Source of the DNA: Heterotrichella gracilis
Lineage: Eukaryota > Sar > Xanthophyceae > Tribonematales > Xanthonemataceae
NCBI GenBank assembly: GCA_032358255.1
Contig: JAULBX010027828.1
Location: 1-33,565 of the forward strand
Length of the DNA: 33,565 nt
Direction of reading: 5' to 3'
This document shows positions 19,127 to 29,600 of this stretch, piece after piece (the stretch's first letter is position 1; each line of letters opens with the position of its first letter). Below the pieces are notes generated by a model. It searched no databases, was not told where the DNA came from, and saw only the letters and a list, made by a program, of their open reading frames with translations. The translations under genes and the position numbers were made by a program.

Positions 19127-22100
19127 TCAGTGCTCCTGCCAGCCCTCCTCCTCCAACCGCCTGAGTGTGAGGAAGGCATCAACCCCATAGCCGGGCAGCG
19201 GGACGAGCTTCAGGTCGCCATCTGGGAGGGGGGCGTTGTGCCAGTCAGTAAGTATTGAATTGGATGTGCTCACAACTCCGGGGATCGTCGCAAGTACGAG
19301 GGCATTTGTCAGATGTTCCCCTCATATCAATTAAATTGATGCCATTCCGTATCGTTGAACACTTTCAAGTTGTACTTTGGTTGATGCCATTCTATATTGA
19401 GCAGGGACAGTACTTCATTGAAATTATGAGATACCTAATACATCGCGTGACGAGTGGCTAAGAAAACACAGCACCCCCCTGTGCTACTCACCAAAATATC
19501 TTGCGTAGAGGCGGGACAGGGGTAGGCCAAACCCTAGGCCACCCATGCGATACCGTCCTGCGCCCTCCGAATAGGACCCCGCCGCCTGCGCCAAAATGTC
19601 TCCAATTCCTGACATTCCCAGCCGTTCCTGGGTGCCAACCCCCCCGCTGGCCTCCCGAGGGATGGTGCTGAATCCGTACCGCCAAACCCTAGAGTACACA
19701 GTAGGGTTTAAGGTTTTCTGCAGACGAATGTATTGATAATGCATAAGGCAGGTAGCCATAGTCTTGGTTTCAGCAGACAACAGAGGGAAAGCCAACATCA
19801 AAGGATATCAATGGACTTGCCTATGCATGGTAGTTTATTGGATATCCTTTGCCATTGGCATTTCATTTTCTTTTCTGCGGAAACCAAGACTCTGGCTGCC
19901 TACGCACGCATTGCTGCCAGACTCTACATTACAGAGTTTACAAGGATGAGGTAAAATTTCAGGCACCTTTCTATCATTTCCTCAGGAATGCCGCCCCCCT
20001 GGTCCGAAATCCTGATGGTCACGCAGTCCTCCCCCTCGCAGATGCGCACAGTGATGGGGGGGATTTTGGCCCCCGCCACACCCTGGTGGGACTCCACCAC
20101 AGCCCTGCAGGTGGACACAGCAAGCATGTTGCTTCCTTGAGAAGGTGCTGCAAAGATATTTGCGCTGTTGGGTTTTAAATAATATATAACCGAAATATAA
20201 CGATAGTTTCCGTCTTCAATTCCCCTGTAGCGATATGGAAACAGGGTTCTCACAGCCGTAGGTTGCAATACAATACAGGGGCCATCGGGCAGATTGCTGG
20301 ACCAGGCACTTCTATGGAGTCAGGGCAGGAGGATTTTGTACACCTTTTCGATTCATGATCACAGTAACATTTTTTTTAGAACACATGACACATAACATAT
20401 TTCTATCACAGTTCTCCGGCACCACAGCCTGGCAACCCTGGGGATCCCAGAAGACCCATCCTTCTCACCTCATTGCGTCCTTCATGACCTCATCCAGGAT
20501 GTAGTCAAGGTGCGCGGGGATGAACACGAGGATCCCAAAAGATAAATTTCATTTCTCACCTCATTGCGTTCTTCATGACCTCGTACAGCATGTAGTCAAG
20601 GTGCGCGGGGATGTAGGCAATGGTGGCGCCCATGTCACCGGAAATGGCAACGTCTGCAGCCACCCCATAGGTCTCCGTGCACACCTGGGGGGCCAACAAG
20701 GCAGGGGGTGATAATATTGCATACGCGCAGTGTCCCTGGCAGCGGCAGGTGGTGATAGCATGGCGTATCTGCCGTGTGGGTGGTGTGTAGTTGGCTTTTT
20801 CATTGCCTCCCACCTCCGGCACCCCACCCCCCTGCTTGCACAGCAGACCCACAAACCCTGCCAACCTGCCCAGCCTCCCCACCACCACCCCACCACCCAC
20901 CTGCTTGCAACGCGCCGCAGCAAACCCCGCCGTCTCACCCATTCCCAGGGCAGTGGCTACCACCCCTATGTGGCCAGGGCGGGGCCGCAGCAGCTGGATG
21001 TGTTGCTCTGCAAGCACGCGGCGTGAGATCCTCGAGCGCAGCATGCCGTCCAGGAAGGGGTCCAGGTGGAGCTGGTCGGCCACTGCTGGTTTTGCGGAGC
21101 ATTCCCGCAGGCCGTGGGCGAGCGCGTCCAGCATGGGCGCTGCATGGGTTGGGTATGGTGAGAATTAGGGTGGTATGATGAGAATTGGGGTGGGAGGGAT
21201 AATGGGAGGAATGTTCAGGGGGAGGTCCCTCAAAGGTGTATACCACGGGTGCCTGAGAAACAACAAGCAGCAGGAGGTTGACAGCCGCCATCCCAAGCAC
21301 ACACACCCCACCGGCACCGGCATGACCTGCCCACCCACCATGCTCGTCCACTAGCCTTTTCAGCAGCTGCGTAGATTCCTGGTTGTCGGCATGTGATTGC
21401 ACCGGCGGCAGCGTAACAAACAATCGGGGACGTATGGGGACCAAGGCATGTCACCAAACCAACAACTCCTCTTCTACCGCCACTACCACCCACCAAACTT
21501 TCACCACCACCATCATTTTCCTTTCACTCCCCCACCCACCATGCTCGTCCACCAGCCTCGTGAGCAGCTGGGTAAACTCCTGGTTGTCGGCATGTGACTG
21601 CACCGGCGGCAGCGTGATGAGTGTGTTGAATGCGTGGTAGTATGCGTTGTACACCGCCTTGATGTGGGGGTTGGTGACCACAATGTAGGGCAGGAACTGA
21701 AGGTCCATCAGGCGACGGGCCAGGCGCTTGGGCAGCTGGGGAAAGGGATCGAGGGTTTATCTAGGGTTTAAAAGGTTTGAGGAATTGTAGCAGGAACTGG
21801 AGGTCCGTGCGGCGGTGGCCGAGGCGCTTGGGCAGGGGGAGCGTGTTAGGGTTTGATTTAGGGTTTGAAAGGTTTAGGGTAACGACAGGAACTGGAGGTC
21901 CATCAGGCGACAGGCAAGGCGCTAGAGCAGCGTTGTGACGCTCGCAGGTTGTTCCCATCCCCAGATGTTGCCAAAGACCGTTCCATCCTTATCCAAGCTG
22001 TTGCAAACTTTCTGTGATGCTTATTTGGGTTGTAGATTGTCCCCTCCCAGCTGCACCCCTCTACCGTAACCCCACCTCCAGCCTCCCCATCTATCCCGCT

Positions 22101-23063
22101 TACCTCCCGCTGCACATGGCGTGCACTGCTGAGCACCTTCTCAGGGTCGTGCACCACCGCCCGACCAAACTCCAGCATCTGAAAGGCAAACACACAATAG
22201 TGAGCAGTGCTGTGCTAGGCAGTGAGGGCAGTGCTGGCTGGTACATTCACTATTGGTACATTCAGGAGGTAATGAGTACGTTAGAATAAAAGATTTTGGC
22301 TTCTCTATCGCCACTGTTATTTTGCTGTGCATACGTGGTCGGTCTTCCATACCTGCAACAGTTTACAACCATCCAATTTTTCGAATTTGCCTCATGACTG
22401 GTGAATGTGCACTTTGCCCAAGGGTTATACCCTTTGGTGGCAGGAACAACCCCAGGTACAATGTGCCTGCCAACGTGGACCCTCAATACCCTACCGCAGG
22501 GTTTTCCAGGGGGAGTAACCTACCTCTTTCAGGGTCAGCTTCTCTATGGGCTGCATGGAGTACTGCAGAGGAAAAAGAATGTGGGCTTAGGGATTTGCGG
22601 CGAGGCGCAGAGGTTATGGTTTGCCTTGATATCCTTGGTAGGTGATTTTGTTATGCACGTTCATCTGGTGCCAGCACACACAACTACTGCAGCCGGTGTC
22701 AAAGTGCTGGTACATACATTTACGGTCAGAAGTAAACCACTACTCACTCGCAACGAGCCATCACCCAACAGGGCACGTCCACTGTCCATCTTGACAGGTG
22801 GTAAAATGCATGCATATGTGAAGTGCCAACCCCCAACGTACCCGCTCCACCGTATGGTCGTAGAAGCTCTCCCGCGCCATTTCCTCATCTTTGCTGTGCG
22901 ACTCGCCCCATATCCTTCGCCCCTGCCCCTGGCCCATTGCCCAATGCCCGTTGCACACCCCCTGCCCAGCACGAACACACCCCATCCCGGAGGGTCCCGC
23001 AAGGGCTGAGGAGGCCCTGCGTGCTGCTAGGGCAAGGGTTGCCGCGCTTGTAAAGGGCACCAT
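19127..23063 (-). CDS. mitochondrial PDK/BCKDK-family protein kinase
   Basis: Phosphorylates and inactivates a mitochondrial 2-oxoacid dehydrogenase E1 (pyruvate or branched-chain). Exons (minus): 23063-22842, 22562-22524, 22178-22104, 21735-21540, 21139-20901, 20684-20560, 20104-19967, 19688-19492, 19221-19127; 441 aa, in frame throughout, typical family length. The start gives MVPFTSAATLALAARRASSA, a mitochondrial presequence-like stretch. Landmarks: MLEFGRA (88-94), LPYIVVTNP, LPPVQSHADN, RISRRVLAEQHI, N-box YEVMKNAMRAVVESH (Glu292, Asn296), G1 box SDQGGGIP (332-339), G2 box GGLGFGLPLSRLYARYF (394-410), then a GYGVDAFL C-terminus. By eye NAMRA.ESH and PP..ADN resemble BCKDK more than PDK, but substrate is not settled. 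The Gly-rich part of exon 1 before the kinase could hide a further small intron. Confidence 0.9.
19741..19909 (-). repeat. long imperfect inverted repeat (hairpin) in intron 7 of the PDK/BCKDK gene
   Basis: Left arm 19741-19812 and right arm 19837-19909 are reverse complements over about 72 bases with scattered mismatches; the best core is agtcttggtttc / gaaaccaagact. The loop is about 24 bases. It could be a foldback MITE or a hairpin RNA precursor. The sequence alone does not decide. Confidence 0.75.
20463..20522 (-). repeat. copy of the N-box 3' edge of PDK/BCKDK exon 6
   Basis: Encodes IPAHLDYILDEVMKDAMR followed by a good GTGAGA donor, against IPAHLDYMLYEVMKNAMR in the true exon. The invariant Mg-ATP-binding Asn is Asp in the copy. 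No acceptor AG lies directly in front, and there is no telomere-like tract here. Confidence 0.9.
20826..20865 (-). repeat. copy of the 3' edge of PDK/BCKDK exon 5
   Basis: Resembles GGGTTTGCTG..GTTGCAAGCAG|GTGGGTGG at the exon 5 donor (20901), but the donor GT reads GG. Confidence 0.6.
21338..21420 (-). repeat. copy of the 3' edge of PDK/BCKDK exon 4
   Basis: Encodes TLPPVQSHADNQESTQLL then KRLVDEHG, with the same phase-1 donor G|GTGGGT; the true exon has F for S and T for K. The open frame is preserved over about 27 codons, but no acceptor is visible at its 5' side. Confidence 0.9.
21745..21932 (-). repeat. two copies of the 5' edge of PDK/BCKDK exon 4 with TTTAGGG tracts
   Basis: caggaactggaggtcc....cgcttggg-type units lie at about 21790-21840 and 21888-21932, upstream of the true acceptor (21736). 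GGGTTTATCTAGGGTTTAAAAGG and AGGGTTTGATTTAGGGTTTG tracts separate them. The nearer copy lacks the acceptor AG. Confidence 0.88.
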
Positions 23064-23761
23064 GGCGTGGAATTGATGGTTTCAAGCAAGGTGGCATCTC
23101 CGAACGGCATGCATGCACGGTTGTTCCAATATGCATGCGCGGTTGCAAAGTATGGCGGGGAACTCCCAACACGTAGCAGAATGTGGGCGGACATATTACA
23201 GAGCTGGTATCTCTTGGAGACTCTTGTATGACGACAAAGGATGAACACAGCCATTTATGAACCAATCAACTGTCCCCGTTAGGCATACAAGTGTAATACT
23301 CGCCCCATATGCATGCATATGACTTTGGTCAACTTTGCCCCGTTAAACTGACCTGCACAGGCCAGGCTCCTTCATTTAGAGACCTTCCCTCCATCTCAAC
23401 AGTAAGCTTTGGCGTGCTGAGCGTTTGTTCTCTTTTGACTGAACTTGTCGTGCAAGCCAAGGTGCCAATTGTTTAAACCATTCCGTGCTACCCAATTGCT
23501 GTGAACTACCCCGGGACTACTGGTGGGACCTGATCTATAGGCTCAGTGTTCAGCCTAGGTCTGATTGCGCGAGCACAATCCTAGGTGCCAAGCCGGCCGT
23601 TTTTGGGTTCCTATGTTCTGGCTCCCCATCAGTCCACTTGGATCCTTGTATGTACTCGACGTTTGCACCACATCGCTGCCAAGATCTTAACTCTCCAGCC
23701 TTCAAGCAAAGCAGACCTCATCGGGTTTGCTCTTCATCCGTGAGAGCATATATCTGCAGCC
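23064..23761. promoter_or_regulatory. divergent promoter region, PDK/BCKDK (-) and Yip1 (+)
   Basis: About 700 bases serving both genes. Contains a perfect 16-bp palindrome catatgcatgcatatg (23306-23321) and a direct repeat of gcatgcRcggttg (near 23111 and 23133), all built on CATGCA, the core of plant RY elements bound by B3 factors. That these function here is inference. No other gene is seen. Confidence 0.45.
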
Positions 23762-25197
23762 ATGTCTGAATTCCACCTGTCGTTAGACCCGGGTGCCGGC
23801 CAGAACCTCCACACCAGGGGGGGGCAGCAGCAGCCCTCCGGTCAGATGGAGTGGTATTCGAGCTCCACCTCGGCCTATGGGGCCTCAACGGCGTACGACA
23901 GGCCCGGTGGTGACATGAAGGACCATGGCTCCACCTCCTATGGGGATGCCTTCGAAGAGGACGAAGCACCCCTTCTGGAAGGCAAGTCAGCAACCAAAAA
24001 CTGGCTGAAGAGCATCAAGAGGCCATGATCAGGGTTGCTGGCACTGGGGTGTTGTCGGTGATGTGCCTGTGACTAATACACAGTGTGGCATGCAGAGTTG
24101 GGCATTGACATCCCCACCATCCTGCGAAGGATGCGGTCAGTGATGTTCTACCGGCTGGGGTCCTTTGACATCCACGACGTTGACCTTGGAGGCCCTCTGC
24201 TCTTTGTGGCTGCCATGGCTGCCATCCACCTACTGGTGAGTTTACCACTTTGTGCACTTCTGCCAGTGGTTCTCACCAGCAGTTGGGTGGACGACCAACT
24301 TTCTTGCCAGGAGCGTATTGAGCTCTGGTGCCTAGTGGCATACTATCTTCAAGAGGGGCCCCACGTCAGATATTTATACAGGGCTGACACTAGGCAACGG
24401 CTTGTAAGAGACAGGGGTGCACGCATTGGCCATGATTGGTGCTCGCAGCCCACCCTGGGCACGCACAGTACCCTAAGCGTACCCCTTGAATGCTTTGTCT
24501 GTCCCCTGCAGACCGGCAAGCTCCACTTTGGCGTGTGCCTGGGCTGGAGCGTAGTGTGCTCCATGAGCATCTGGTTTGTGCTCAACAACCTAAGGGGCTT
24601 TGACGGGGACGAGGAGAAACCGCTGGACCTCTATGGGTGCTGCTGCCTGTTTGGATACGGTTTGCTGCCGCTGGTATTCTACTCGCTGTTCTCGCTCCTG
24701 CTGCCAAAGTAAGTACACTCGTTGGGGCTACATCGCAACACAGTACCCGCATTTTTGGTGGCTCACCTGCAAATGGTGGTTCTCTGCTGCTCCTGCCGAC
24801 ATGAGTATGCTGCCCATTGGGGGGTTTTGGTGTTGGCGGTGGTGGTGGTGATGTCTGGAGACCACTCACTTCGCACCTGCCGAGCTGTGTGTTACCAGTA
24901 GCTACCCACCTAGCTTGGCAGCGGGAAGCTCACACACAAAACACCCTTCACTGCCTGTTACCAACTAGCTACCGATGCCAAGCATGCCAGGAAATGCCAG
25001 CACCATGCCTGACTCCTACCATGCTTTGCAGGGCCTTGGTTTCCTACGTCTTGGCTGTCTTGGCCCTCCTGTGGAGCACGAGGACTGGGTCTCAGCTGTA
25101 CATCAAGAGGTCGCCTGGCCTCCAGGAGCACGCATACCTGGTGTCCTACTGCTGCCTGGTGGCGTACGCTGCCTTCACCCTACTGGCAGTGTATTGA
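23762..25197 (+). CDS. YIP1: Yip1/YIPF5-type ER-Golgi membrane protein
   Basis: Multi-pass protein that works with Rab/Ypt GTPases in ER-to-Golgi vesicle traffic. Exons: 23762-23981, 24096-24235, 24512-24708, 25032-25197; 240 aa, close to YIPF5 (257). The N-terminal 65 residues are polar, Tyr/Ser/Gly-rich and cytosolic. Then DEAPLLEELGIDIP, the family signature, is formed across the first splice. Five hydrophobic segments follow; the first begins DLGGPLLF (family DLAGP), and the third contains GYGLLPLVFYS (family GYCLLPM). The first intron uses a GC donor (AAG|GCAAGT, 23982) with AG at 24095; only this join restores LLEELGI. Introns 2 and 3 are normal. Ends LLAVY. Shares its upstream region with the PDK/BCKDK gene. 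Confidence 0.93.
23982..24095 (+). other. GC-AG intron in the Yip1 gene
   Basis: The donor GCAAGT otherwise matches the consensus, and the acceptor is GCAG. Reading through instead adds a short tail ending at TGA, 24026-24028, which would leave a 88-aa protein without membrane segments. Confidence 0.88.
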
Positions 25198-26637
25198 TGG
25201 ACGTTTGCGTTGGGTCAGGGGCTGATGGGGTTTAAGCGTTGGGTCAGCCGGGCGGATGGGGATCTCAGGTGCAGATTGCTTTTAATTGGACCACTAGCTT
25301 GAACATATGGACTCGGCACTGTTTACAACGATATGATGTGGCCAATGGCATTGAGGTATTACAAGGATACTTTTGTTGGATACGGTACTCTGCATGTGGC
25401 GCTTCGCAGTGCAAATTTTGACGTTGGCAATATGGGCAGGGGTTCCAACTGGCAGTTTGCCCCGCTCACAACATGATGTGGGTGCAGTGCCAGGCAGTGC
25501 AGGGCCCTGGCAGTGCAGGGTCCTGGCCTAGCACAAAGGCTTCCTCGGTTGCATTGTAGAAAGGTCCAGGCCAGTAAGTCCAGGCAAAGCCCTGCTGATG
25601 CGAGGCAGTGGCATGGATTTGGTGTGTCGTCAACCTGTAACCTTGCACTGGAACATACACACCCTGGTGGGCAGCATGCATTGGCATGGGATATGCCAAG
25701 TGGGTGTTGACCTCCATTCGAGATAAACTTTGCAGCACGCCTGGCGTTAACAACTGCGCCTAGTGGTGTCTACGGGTCAGTTTCCTCTTCAGTAGGTGTC
25801 CACATCACCGCGCGCACTTGGCCCCATTTCCTCCGCCTACCTTAGAGGCGGACCGCTGAACCCTGTGCGAGTCGAGCCTCGATGGTCCATATTTGACGAG
25901 CAAGTTCGCCTTTGTTGACTCGATACTAGATTGTTTTTGCAGAAGATAAGTTATTAGTCTGTATTGTTGCTAGTGATCTTCTCTTTTTGTGTTGGGTTAG
26001 CTCTCACATCCTAGCTCGTAGTCTCCAAGGTTCCGCATGTTCACATGCCAGGACCGTAACTGGCCTGTGAGGAGACAGGCAACTGTAGAGTAGGTCACAG
26101 GCGTTGAAACTTAGGATTATTAGGATACAAAGCTGGCTACAACCAGAAAGGAGTGGATTCTGTCGTCGGTGAGTGGCAACACATGTGCAGTCAAACCTTG
26201 CCCCACATGCTCCGACCATTTCCCCACTGACAGCTGGGTGTTTCGAACCAAACCCCGCGAACCTGATAGCCTCATGGTGAATTACTAAGGCACCCATGAT
26301 TATAGTGTTCAATTGGTATTGCGCGAAGGTCCTGAAGCCGTGTTCAAACTCGTTCTGCTCGGTACACCGTTAGGAACCCACGACAGCAAACGGACGAAAC
26401 GGACACGGAAGACTAGTCACAGACGTTCAACAATAATTGTTTGTTTCGTTTTATCAAGTCTGACTGATTACGTTTTGCGTTGCTATCTGACTGGGCTCCA
26501 AACCTTCGCCCTCCAGTCAGCCAAGCTTTCCCTAGTACACGACCCCATAGACCTCGTGCACCTCAGCTCCACCCAAATCCCTGCGTAGTAATTTTCATAC
26601 CTGGTTTGGGTTACTTTTCAGGATACCTACCTAAGTA
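25198..26637. other. intergenic region between Yip1 and GH39-like genes
   Basis: About 1.44 kb. Just after the stop, gcgttgggtcag..g.tgatgggg occurs twice (25207-25261). Near 25485-25532, g.cagtgcaggg.cctgg repeats. A 7-bp stem (tccgcct / aggcgga) lies at 25832-25852. No ORF here resembles a known family, and I see no tRNA. Confidence 0.45.
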
Positions 26638-29600
26638 ATGGCGCGGGCCGTGCTGTACTGGGCGGCAGTTGCCAGCTGTCTGGTGTGCATGTGCCACATG
26701 CCACAGCCAGTACAAGCCAAGGCCAGGCAGCTGCTCCAGAACACAACAGGTATGCATGCCCACAACCCTCATTGTCATATTTCACAACTGTAATGTAGGC
26801 CACATCCACCTGCAGCCATACCCCTTTGTGTAGCGCAACAAAACCGCCTTTCAGCGCCAAGCACAATCAGCTTAACAGCCTCTCACTAGCACAGTTCGCT
26901 TACAACCATAGCCCACCCATTAACGCACTCACCGGCCACGTATGCTGCAACCAGGTTCATACTTGCCATCCACATATGTTCACACAGGGCCTGCAAAACT
27001 TTACCTCCACCCGTCCTCCCTCTGCAGTCCAAACCACCGTCACAGTCGTCACCCAAAACCAGGACCTGATAGAGAGCGGAGAGGTAGTCGAGCTGGCGCT
27101 GGATTACCCCGAGAGCAGCCAAGGGGTGAACTACACAAAATGCTCCTCGGAGCACATTCCCGCACCCCCCATGGCGCCAGTGGCTCAGGCACCAGAGGAG
27201 GATGGAGAGGTGTGGTAATGGGGAGGCCCGACAGGGATTTAGATGCTTGGCAATTCTCTAGGGTACCAAGGAAAGGCGCCAGGGTTTTATGATAAGCAAA
27301 TTCCCTAGGATTCCATTCGAAGGGTACTGGATTGAGATGCGTGGCAGCTCACTGGTGCCAGAGGAATAAATCCAAATTTTCCTGTAGGTATCTAGCAAGT
27401 TATTGTTGTAATTTGCAGGCACCAGCCCCTGCCCCTGACAGTGACTCCTTCTTCCCTGCCGCCGCCCCCTCCCAGCCTGAGGAGCCTACCCCCCCCGCAC
27501 CCGCACCCTCCTCAGCGTTTGACAACACCACGGACCAGAAGGATGATAACTCTGAATTCGTGGAGGCAATGTGGGACGTCCGGTCGCAGGTATGGTTTAA
27601 GTTTAGGGTTTGATCATAGGATTTCATAACACAGTGGACCAGGTGACAAGAACGCAGCGGTTGTGGAGGCCTCGTGAATCATGCACGGCCTCTGCCCGCA
27701 GGGAAGGGCATATACGGAAATTATGTAAACAAACTATACCAATGTACCCTTGGTATTTGGGGTGCCTGGATGGTAAGGATATTCTGAGAAAATTGACCAG
27801 TGGCCCCTGTGGCGGGGCCTGACTCACAACTATCTTCCTCAGCCAGCGCGTTACTAGCTGAGACGAGGAAAGTATGTGTTTCAACTATAATAAATGTAAA
27901 TAACTTTGCTTGCTTTCATCTGACTGCAGGCCCAGGCTGACCAGGCGTACTGGTCCAACATTTACGACAACCTGGGACCAAATGCCAGCTTTGCGGGGAT
28001 TTCGTGGGACAACGCTGCTCCTGGTATGTTGCTGAACTATGGCAGATTAGGGTAATCTCCATGATCATGCCCATGCGCCCATTATGCACACATCATCACA
28101 TTGTGCAATTCCTAGGTTAAAGTTTACAAATGCCGCATATCTCTCCGCGTAGCTCTGCAGTTTTGTAATGATGATGAACACGACAGTGATCATTATATAT
28201 TGTTGCATAGCTCCGCACTCAGATGTGCTCGAGATGCAGCACGCAGTTGTCTCACCAATGTTGAGCTCCCTCCCAACCCCTTGGTGCTTCCACCCTGCAG
28301 CCCAGATTTTGGTTGACTTCAGCTCGCGCTCCGACCCCCCCCTGTTCAAGAAGTTCAAGGGGATGAATGCAGGCCTGGTGGACCTGCCCAGGTACCAGAG
28401 GGACCTGCCCACCATGAAGGTGAGGGTCTAGGGATCAGGGTTTTAGGGAAATAAGCGCAGGCCTGGTGGTCCTGCCCAGCTTGAAGGTGAGCGGTAGGAA
28501 AAGTTTGGATGAAGCTTAGACCCTACATGTTCACCCTTTCCTCCCCCCCGGCCACCATTTCAATGCCTTGCTTGCGGGCACCGTTAACCCTAAACCCTAC
28601 ACAACAGCTCTTCCTACAACATTTCTCCCTCCCCAGCAGTGGAGCACCCTATACCCTAAGACCCCACACCCTCACACTGTACCCTATACCCTGAGACCCT
28701 AAACCCTACACAATCCCTCCTTCCCAGGCCTCCCGCCTGGATGAGCTGCGCATCGACCTGTCCATTGGCAAGAACAGCCAGTGGAGCACCACCACCTGGC
28801 CCAGCGAGATTGTGTACGGCACCGTATCCAACATGCAGTACAATTGGAATGACATCGACGCGCTGTCCCGCAGCCTCAACAGCGTGGGCGTGGGGCCGTA
28901 CTGGGCGCTGTGTTACACCCCCAAGCCGCTGCAGGTGGGGGATGTGGTTGCTAAGTAAAATGAAATTATCTGTAAAATTCAATTGATATACAAACAGTAA
29001 TAATAAAAGCCATCATCAAAGCAAATAAAGCTATGGATGTGTGTGGGGTTGGGGTCGGGGGGAGGCAGTGGTATGTTCATGGGTGTGGGTGTGTAAAGGA
29101 TGCCAGGGAGGAGGATTTTGGACATGGGTGTGTGGGGGGCTAGAGGGTGGGTTTACACGGATCTTGGACAACAAATCTTGGACAACAAATCATGATTGTA
29201 CCCATCAATCGACAACACCCTCCCTTGCCCCCCTGCAGCCCAACCCCAATGACCCCAACAGCTGGAACCTCGCCCCCACCGACATGCAAGCATGGGGCCG
29301 CTTTGCCCGGGATTTCACAGCACATTTCCGCCAGGCGAAGATCCCCATTCAGTACTACGAGGTGTATAATGAGCCTGATTTTGACATGTTCTTCCGTGGG
29401 AGCTGGGACCAGTACTTGGATATGTATGAGGCGGCGGCCAAGGTGGGTGCTAGGGGTTTCTAGGGTTTTCCACATGGCAAAGGGGAGAATCCCACAGGCC
29501 CACATCCGCCGGAAGGTGATCCTGATGCACTACAGTACTATTTTACGGTTTCCTAGGGTAATAGCACCTCACACCCCCCAAGGCGATGCACCCATCCACC

